A stretch of 64,000 bases of DNA from NCBI RefSeq assembly GCF_001297065.1, contig NZ_LHOX01000021.1, positions 1 to 64,000 of the forward strand, given 5' to 3'. The stretch is from Enterococcus sp. RIT-PI-f (GTDB lineage Bacteria > Bacillota > Bacilli > Lactobacillales > Enterococcaceae). The translations under genes and the position numbers were made by a program. Of this stretch, positions 59,228 through 64,000 are shown piece after piece (position 1 is the stretch's first letter; each line of letters opens with the position of its first letter). A model generated the notes under the pieces. The model saw only the letters and a program-made list of their open reading frames with translations, ran no database searches and was not told the DNA's origin.

Positions 59228-59745
59228 TGAAGAATCCCCTGCTGATCGTTGATGGGTATAATATGATCGGTGCATGGCCGGAACTTGTGCTGTTAAAAAA
59301 TCAAGATCGGTTAGAAGACGCAAGAGAGGCTTTGCTCCATCGTTTATCCAATTATTCAAAATACGAAGGATTAAAAATAATCGTTGTCTTTGATGCGCAG
59401 TTGGTCCCAGGTGTTACCCAAAGTTACACGAAGTACCAACTAGAGGTGATTTTTACTGAAGAAGGCGAAACTGCCGATAGTTATATTGAACGCGTTGCCG
59501 GTGAATTGAATAATCGCTTGACACAAGTGACTGTGGCAACAAGTGATTTGGCCGAGCAGTGGGTGATTTTTTCTCAAGGGGCTTTACGGACATCTGCCCG
59601 TGAACTTTACAAAAGTATCGAAAAAACTGAAAAGGATATCCACCAGCATCAAACAGACCTTGCTTTTACAGACTTTCGCCGCAATTCGCCATGGACTGCG
59701 GAACAGTTGGCAGAATTGAACAAGAAGCTGCATGATTTGAGTTAG
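59227..59745 (+). CDS. rae1: Ribosome-associated endoribonuclease Rae1 (YacP, NYN domain)
   Basis: A 172-residue NYN/PIN-like nuclease. It contains LLIVDGYNMIGAWPEL, VVFDAQLVPG, EGETADSYIER and VATSDLAEQW, with the acidic catalytic residues. In B. subtilis Rae1 cleaves mRNAs in the ribosomal A site. The ATG overlaps the rlmB stop (TGATG); the TTG one codon earlier is less likely. It ends the cysE operon. Confidence 0.92.
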   Translation: MKNPLLIVDGYNMIGAWPELVLLKNQDRLEDAREALLHRLSNYSKYEGLKIIVVFDAQLVPGVTQSYTKYQLEVIFTEEGETADSYIERVAGELNNRLTQVTVATSDLAEQWVIFSQGALRTSARELYKSIEKTEKDIHQHQTDLAFTDFRRNSPWTAEQLAELNKKLHDLS

Positions 59746-59836
59746 GGACAAAAATGATCTGGTAAATGAGAAAGTGGGGGAACCATTTGTGTTACGCTCT
59801 TTTTGTAGTCAAACACATACAAAAGGAGTGACATAA

Positions 59837-60391
59837 ATGGCAAGTAAAGAAAGGCAATATTCAGATGATTTTGAAGAGAAGTTTCGAAAGTATCAGCCTG
59901 TGGTAGAAATTCTTCACAAAAAATACTTCTTGAGAGATTACGATTTCGATGATTGGCTGCAAGAGGGACGAATCATCTTTGATAAATGTCTTAAGGCGTA
60001 TGATCCTGATAAAGGAACAACGATTGGTGTCTTGTTCAAACGCTCATTTGAAAATCGTATTTGTAGTTTACTGCGCATCCAACAAGCGCAAAAAAGAAAA
60101 GCACAGGCTGAAGCTTGCTCGCTAGAAGAAAAAATCGCCAATGAAGGCGGCCATTTTTTAACAGACAATAATCGACAAAAAGAATGGATTGAAGCGCAAA
60201 TGATCATTCATGATGCGCTGCCTAATTACCCTAAAGGATTATCAACACTTGAAGGATTGGTTATAATGAATTTCCTTAAAGGATTAGAACTTGAACAAAT
60301 TGCTGCCCAAGAAAAGCTGCCTTACGACAAAATAAAAAGCGCTTTCAATCGTGGTAGATCAAAGATGATAGCGCTTATTATGATGGATTAA
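59837..60391 (+). CDS. Sigma-70 family factor, SigH/ComX-like
   Basis: A 184-residue factor. Region 2 (about 20-90) contains FDDWLQEGRIIFDKCLKAYDPDKGTT and FKRSFENRICSLLR; region 4 (about 135-180) has LEGLVIMNFLKGLELEQIAAQEKLPYDKIKSAFNRGRSKM. It lies after rlmB-rae1, where Bacillus has sigH, so it is the positional orthologue. In streptococci and lactococci the counterpart, ComX, turns on competence genes. The organism does not sporulate, so competence or stress is the likelier task. The start follows AAAAGGAGTGAC. Confidence 0.88.
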   Translation: MASKERQYSDDFEEKFRKYQPVVEILHKKYFLRDYDFDDWLQEGRIIFDKCLKAYDPDKGTTIGVLFKRSFENRICSLLRIQQAQKRKAQAEACSLEEKIANEGGHFLTDNNRQKEWIEAQMIIHDALPNYPKGLSTLEGLVIMNFLKGLELEQIAAQEKLPYDKIKSAFNRGRSKMIALIMMD

Positions 60392-60430
60392 TAAAAAACT
60401 TATTGAAAGTGTAATTCTTTTGTGGTAAAC

Positions 60431-60459
60431 TTGAAATTTTCTGCCATTCGTGGTATGAT
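60431..60459 (+). promoter_or_regulatory. veg promoter
   Basis: TTGAAA (60431-60436), 17-base spacer and TATGAT (60454-60459) preceded by TGG. Both hexamers and the extended -10 are near consensus, and veg is known for very strong expression in Bacillus. The leader is only about 12 bases long. Confidence 0.8.
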
Positions 60460-60478
60460 GGTGCTCGAGGTGAATGCG

Positions 60479-60724
60479 ATGCCAACAACTTTAGCAACAA
60501 TCAAGAAAGATTTAGAATGCCGTATCGGTAGTGAGATTATGCTGGTTGCTCAAACTGGACGTAAGCGTCAAACCGAACGTCGCGGTGTTTTGACAGAAAC
60601 ATATCCTTCTGTTTTTGTCGTAGATTTGGATCCAAATGAAAATTCATTTGAACGCGTTTCTTACAGCTACTCCGACATCTTAACAAGAACAGTTGAAATT
60701 GAATTTTTATCAGAAGCAGTGTGA
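60479..60724 (+). CDS. veg: Veg protein
   Basis: An 81-residue protein of the Veg (DUF1021) family. It contains LATIKKDLECRIGSEIMLVAQ, GRKRQTERRGVLTETYPSVF and YSYSDILTRTVEI. In Bacillus Veg affects biofilm gene control and spore outgrowth; its biochemical role is open. A frame from 60422 runs through the promoter, so the ATG at 60479 behind CGAGGTGAATGCG is the start. Confidence 0.93.
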   Translation: MPTTLATIKKDLECRIGSEIMLVAQTGRKRQTERRGVLTETYPSVFVVDLDPNENSFERVSYSYSDILTRTVEIEFLSEAV

Positions 60725-60727
60725 TGA

Positions 60728-60760
60728 CAGAAGAGTTGACAAATCGTTGACTCTTTTTTG
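60728..60760 (+). terminator. Probable veg terminator
   Basis: AGAGTTGAC and GTTGACTCT form an imperfect stem followed by TTTTTT. Confidence 0.6.
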
Positions 60761-60799
60761 TTTGATTACATTTGACACATTCAGAAAGGGGAACGTGGC

Positions 60800-61246
60800 G
60801 TGTTTACATGTAAACGATTAGCAGACATGTCCGCTGATACGTTTTGCCGTTTGGCGCAAGTGCGTACGGCTGTATTTGTAGTCGAACAAGCATGTGCCTA
60901 TCAAGAGATCGATACGATCGATCAGCGGGCGTATCATTTATGGTCAGTCGACGATCAAGAGATGATCATCTCTTATGCGCGGATCTTTTTACAAGACGAG
61001 GTCGTTCATTTTGGGCGCGTGCTGGTAGCACCTGCTTATCGAGGGCAAGGAGAAGGCCATCGTTTGTTGCAGGAAATCTTGCAGCAGGTTCAGGTTCTTT
61101 ATCCAATGCGCGACATCCAGATCGAAGCCCAAGAACATTTGGCAGCTTATTATGGACAGTATGGCTTTGAAGCAATCAGTACACCGTATCAAGAAGACGG
61201 TATCATGCATATCAGTATGAGAAAAAACACCTTTGCCAATTCATAA
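60800..61246 (+). CDS. GNAT N-acetyltransferase, ElaA family
   Basis: A 148-residue acetyltransferase. It contains RLAQVRTAVFVVEQACAYQEID and HFGRVLVAPAYRGQGEGHRLL, the acetyl-CoA-binding Q/RxxGxG/A motif, plus YYGQYGFEAIS; these fit the ElaA group. The substrate is unknown. The start codon is GTG after AAAGGGGAAC. The terminator stem overlaps the last codons. Confidence 0.88.
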   Translation: MFTCKRLADMSADTFCRLAQVRTAVFVVEQACAYQEIDTIDQRAYHLWSVDDQEMIISYARIFLQDEVVHFGRVLVAPAYRGQGEGHRLLQEILQQVQVLYPMRDIQIEAQEHLAAYYGQYGFEAISTPYQEDGIMHISMRKNTFANS

Positions 61247-61268
61247 GATTTGGCAAAGGCGTTTTTTT
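61230..61268 (+). terminator. Terminator overlapping the GNAT 3' end
   Basis: CCTTTGCCAA and TTGGCAAAGG form a 10-base stem around TTCATAAGAT, followed by CG and seven Ts. The convergent mscL follows at once. Confidence 0.9.
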
Positions 61269-61270
61269 GA

Positions 61271-61720
61271 TTATTTGTCTGTCGTTGTATCAAACAATTG
61301 ATCCAACTGTTCATTTGGCAAAGAGCCAGTCGCTTGTGCTTTCAACAAGTCGCGAATTTCTTCTAAATAATCTTCAGCAGTGATTTCTGGTGCTGCTTCT
61401 TCCTCTTCTTCTGGATGCAAGTTGCGCAATTTATTGACTGCTTTGACAATCAAGAACAATACAAAAGCCGTAATCAAGAATGTAATAAGAGCATTAATCA
61501 CTTGACCAAAGTCAAACACAACATTTTCCTTTGGTGATAAAACAAGACCTGCGAAGGCATCTGAGCTGCCAAACAGCGATAGAACCCATGTAACAAGCGG
61601 CGTCAATAACCCTTCGACCAAACTCGTTACGATAGCAGTAAAGGCACTCCCAATTACGACCCCAATCGCCAAATCAAGCACATTGCCTCGCAAAATAAAT
61701 TCTTTAAATTCTTTGATCAT
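61271..61720 (-). CDS. mscL: Large-conductance mechanosensitive channel
   Basis: A 149-residue membrane protein. The N-terminal helix KEFKEFILRGNVLDLAIGVVIGSAFTAI leads into TM1, and TM2 (about 72-97) is FGQVINALITFLITAFVLFLIV. An acidic cluster (HPEEEEEAAPE) precedes the C-terminal bundle helix. It opens under membrane tension to release solutes on osmotic downshock. The start follows AGGAGGGAAATGTT. Confidence 0.96.
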   Translation of the reverse strand: MIKEFKEFILRGNVLDLAIGVVIGSAFTAIVTSLVEGLLTPLVTWVLSLFGSSDAFAGLVLSPKENVVFDFGQVINALITFLITAFVLFLIVKAVNKLRNLHPEEEEEAAPEITAEDYLEEIRDLLKAQATGSLPNEQLDQLFDTTTDK

Positions 61721-61836
61721 AACATTTCCCTCCTAAACTCTACCCATAGTATAGCGAAAAACTGGTGAATGATAAAAAAAAACGCTCGCGAATAAAAGAC
61801 AAACTTTGTTTCAAGGAGAAAACAAGCAGGCTATGC

Positions 61837-61842
61837 TATAAT
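61837..61842 (+). promoter_or_regulatory. Extended -10 promoter of the M16 pair
   Basis: TATAAT preceded by TGC, about 37 bases before the gene start. No convincing -35 was found. Confidence 0.5.
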
Positions 61843-61878
61843 TGAGAAGATAATCTTTGTTATTAGAAGGGGTGTCAT

Positions 61879-63147
61879 ATGACGATCGAGTTAAAAAAAG
61901 GCGTCCGGTTGACGGTACTGCCAACAAAAAAGTATAAAACGATTCGTATTTTCGTCCGTTTCACTGCGCCATTGAATGTTGCGCAAACAGCGAAACGGAC
62001 ATTGTTAACGAGCCTGTTGGAAACAACAAGTTTGGCCTATCCAACCCAAACAGCTTTTAGCAGTAAATTGGCGGAATTATATGGCGCTAGTTTTGGTATG
62101 AATGTGAATAAGCGAGGCAATCTCCATCAAATCAATGCAGCGATGTCATTGGTCAATGGTAAATATGTAGCTGATCCGACATTGTTTTCAGAAGCGGCAG
62201 CATTTCTTGAACAAGTGCTGTTTCATCCGAATACGCAAGGAGATGCTTTTGACGAGAAAAACTTCACGATCGAAAAAAACAATTTGATCTCATACATGAA
62301 GAGTGTAGCAGAAGATAAGCAAGCGTTAGCATCATTGGCGCTGCAAGAGTTATATTTCGCCAATGATGCGCACCAAAAATACCCGAGCTTTGGTCGCCCT
62401 GAAGATTTGATCGACGTTACGGCGGCTGAATTATATCAAACGTATCAGGCAATGCTTACTGAAGACCAAATCGATATTTTTGTGATCGGTGATGTAGAAG
62501 ATGCAGTGATTCAGACAATCTTTGCACAATTGCCATTTACGGATCGAGCAGATAAAGAAACGGATGTTTTTTATCAACAGCCAGTTGAAAATGTCATTCG
62601 CGAAAAAATCATCAGAGAACCGATTACGCAAGCAAAATTAAACTTGGCCTATCAGACAGGTGTCTATTATGATCAAGAAGACCGAATCGCTTTAATGGTC
62701 TTCAATGGACTTTTTGGTGGCTTTCCCCACTCTAAACTGTTTATGAATGTGCGAGAAAAGGCCAGCTTAGCCTACTACGCATCAAGCGCTATTGATACAT
62801 TTCGCGGTTATCTATCCGTCCAAACAGGCATTGATGGCAAAAACCGCGATCAAGCATTTCAGTTGATTGAAGCACAGTTGCAAAGCTTGCAGCAAGGAGA
62901 AGTAACGGCGGAAGAATTAGCGCAAACAAAAGCTATGTTAAAAAATCAATATCTGCTTTCATTGGATAATCCGCAGGCATTGATCGAAACAGCTTACTTG
63001 AATCAATGGGTGCCAGGTTCTGAGATGACCGAAGACACATTTATGCAGCGTTTGGAACATGTCAGTATCGCGGATGTCAAGCGATTGGCACAACAAGTGC
63101 ACCTGCAAGCGATGTTCTTTTTAGATAAGGAGGCAACGCATGAATAA
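61879..63147 (+). CDS. M16-family peptidase-like protein without zinc motif (YmfF-like)
   Basis: A 422-residue protein with the paired M16 fold. The place where HxxEH would stand (about residues 42-60) reads RTLLTSLLETTSLAYP, so the zinc ligands are missing and it is probably the non-catalytic partner. GLFGGFPHSKLFMNVREKASLAYYASS is the usual C-terminal M16 motif. It overlaps the following gene, which keeps the zinc motif. Such pairs occur as YmfF/YmfH in Bacillus. The processed substrate is unknown. Confidence 0.9.
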   Translation: MTIELKKGVRLTVLPTKKYKTIRIFVRFTAPLNVAQTAKRTLLTSLLETTSLAYPTQTAFSSKLAELYGASFGMNVNKRGNLHQINAAMSLVNGKYVADPTLFSEAAAFLEQVLFHPNTQGDAFDEKNFTIEKNNLISYMKSVAEDKQALASLALQELYFANDAHQKYPSFGRPEDLIDVTAAELYQTYQAMLTEDQIDIFVIGDVEDAVIQTIFAQLPFTDRADKETDVFYQQPVENVIREKIIREPITQAKLNLAYQTGVYYDQEDRIALMVFNGLFGGFPHSKLFMNVREKASLAYYASSAIDTFRGYLSVQTGIDGKNRDQAFQLIEAQLQSLQQGEVTAEELAQTKAMLKNQYLLSLDNPQALIETAYLNQWVPGSEMTEDTFMQRLEHVSIADVKRLAQQVHLQAMFFLDKEATHE

Positions 63148-64000
63148 AAAAGTTTATCAGCAAATCAATGAAACACTGTATGAAGAAGTCTTAGATAATG
63201 GGTTAACGGTATACTTATTGCCCAAAGCTGATTTTCATAAAACCTATGGTCTATTTAGCACAAATTACGGGTCGATCGACAATCATTTCGGGTATCATCC
63301 AGATGACTTGAAACAAGTACCTGACGGCATCGCTCACTTCCTTGAACACAAATTATTTGAAAAAGAAGATGGCGATGTCTTTCAGAAATTTGGTCAGCAA
63401 GGAGCTTCTGCAAATGCCTTTACTAGTTTTACCAAAACCAGTTACTTATTTTCAGCAACAGATCAAATCCAGAAGAATTTGATGACCTTGCTTGATTTTG
63501 TCCAAGCCCCTTATTTCACGGAAGAAACTGTCGAAAAAGAAAAAGGCATCATCGGCCAAGAAATCCAAATGTATGATGATGATCCAAATTGGCAGCAGTT
63601 CTTTGGGATCATTAAAAATCTATATCCCAAACATCCTCTGCATATCGACATTGCCGGTACTGTGACAAGTATCGCAGATATCACCGCCGAAGACCTCTAC
63701 CTTTGCTACAATACGTTCTATCACCCTAGCAACATGGTCTTATTTATCGTAGGTAATATTGATCCAGAAGAAACAATGACTTGGATCAAAGAGAACCAAA
63801 AAGATAAAGATTTTCCTGAAGCAAAAGCGATCATACGTCAATTTCCATCAGAAACTGCAGCAGATATCATGCCAGAGTCAAGCATGCAGATGCCAGTCAC
63901 CCGTGCAAAAGGTGTTCTAGGGATCAAAGGTGACCTAGATAAACTACCGACTTATGGCCGGGAGTTGCTGCGCTTCAAAAATGCACTGAATCTGTTATTC
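63140..64000 (+). CDS. M16-family zinc peptidase (YmfH-like), cut by the window edge
   Basis: The first 287 residues are visible; the gene runs past base 64000. The zinc-binding motif HFLEH is present in GIAHFLEHKLFEKEDGDVF, with the downstream glutamate region EKEKGIIGQEIQMYDDDP. This is the catalytic member of the pair. It starts in ATGAATAA, overlapping the stop of the upstream partner gene by 8 bases. The full family length is about 430 residues. Confidence 0.92.
   Translation, partial: MNKKVYQQINETLYEEVLDNGLTVYLLPKADFHKTYGLFSTNYGSIDNHFGYHPDDLKQVPDGIAHFLEHKLFEKEDGDVFQKFGQQGASANAFTSFTKTSYLFSATDQIQKNLMTLLDFVQAPYFTEETVEKEKGIIGQEIQMYDDDPNWQQFFGIIKNLYPKHPLHIDIAGTVTSIADITAEDLYLCYNTFYHPSNMVLFIVGNIDPEETMTWIKENQKDKDFPEAKAIIRQFPSETAADIMPESSMQMPVTRAKGVLGIKGDLDKLPTYGRELLRFKNALNLLF

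Overview
The window is a chromosomal replication-origin region of a low-to-middle GC Gram-positive coccus of the order Lactobacillales, most probably an Enterococcus. The reasons are the gene order around dnaA (rpmH-rnpA-yidC-jag-mnmE-mnmG on the left; dnaN-yaaA-recF-gyrB-gyrA-rpsF-ssb-rpsR-gdpP-rplI-dnaB-purA on the right), a CroRS-like two-component pair next to serS, T-box leaders, and protein sequences typical of the genus. The species cannot be fixed from the sequence alone. No transposon, prophage, CRISPR array or tRNA gene was seen. Most genes point away from the origin at about 28.5-30.4 kb.

Left arm. Positions 1-380 carry the start of an rRNA operon that runs leftward out of the window, served by four tandem promoters. 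Then come croR-croS, a serine T-box with serS, and a peptidoglycan deacetylase gene with a WalR-type direct repeat in its promoter. Two drug-efflux-like modules flank guaB: a divergent TetR gene with an ABC/FtsX exporter, and a PadR gene with an MFS pump. Next are a DUF1129 gene, ychF, a DUF951 gene, and the rsmG-parA-parB operon. Between rsmG and mnmG, which are neighbours in Bacillus, lie a leftward envelope-stress operon (SDR, AmaP, DUF2273, Asp23) and a rightward ChaB/DUF2188-like gene. mnmG-mnmE follow, preceded by a leader with an intrinsic terminator. Then jag, yidC, rnpA and rpmH lead up to the origin.

Origin. DnaA boxes lie on both sides of dnaA. The dnaA-dnaN gap holds TTATCCACA boxes followed by DnaA-trio-like repeats and an AT-rich stretch, the probable unwinding site. 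Three parS-like sites are visible (10115, 38161 perfect, 39117). A circularly permuted parS-like site lies in the 5' leader of the rsmG-parA-parB operon.

Right arm. Replication, ribosome and helicase genes are followed by purA, a DegV protein, an ABC-F ATPase, a ZIP metal transporter, two unassigned small genes, proBA, dut, radA, a PIN/TRAM membrane protein and gltX. A cysteine T-box precedes the cysE-cysS-mrnC-rlmB-rae1 operon. A SigH/ComX-like sigma factor, veg, a GNAT gene, mscL and an M16 peptidase pair (the second cut by the window edge) complete the arm.

The most striking departure from the expected core genome is gdpP. The c-di-AMP phosphodiesterase gene encodes only 482 residues and begins at its GGDEF-like domain, so the usual membrane anchor and PAS domain are absent, although promoter, ribosome binding site and catalytic motifs look intact. 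Other points of interest are the permuted parS-like repeat, the mnmE leader terminator, an orphan plus-strand terminator near 18.8 kb and the WalR box before the deacetylase.
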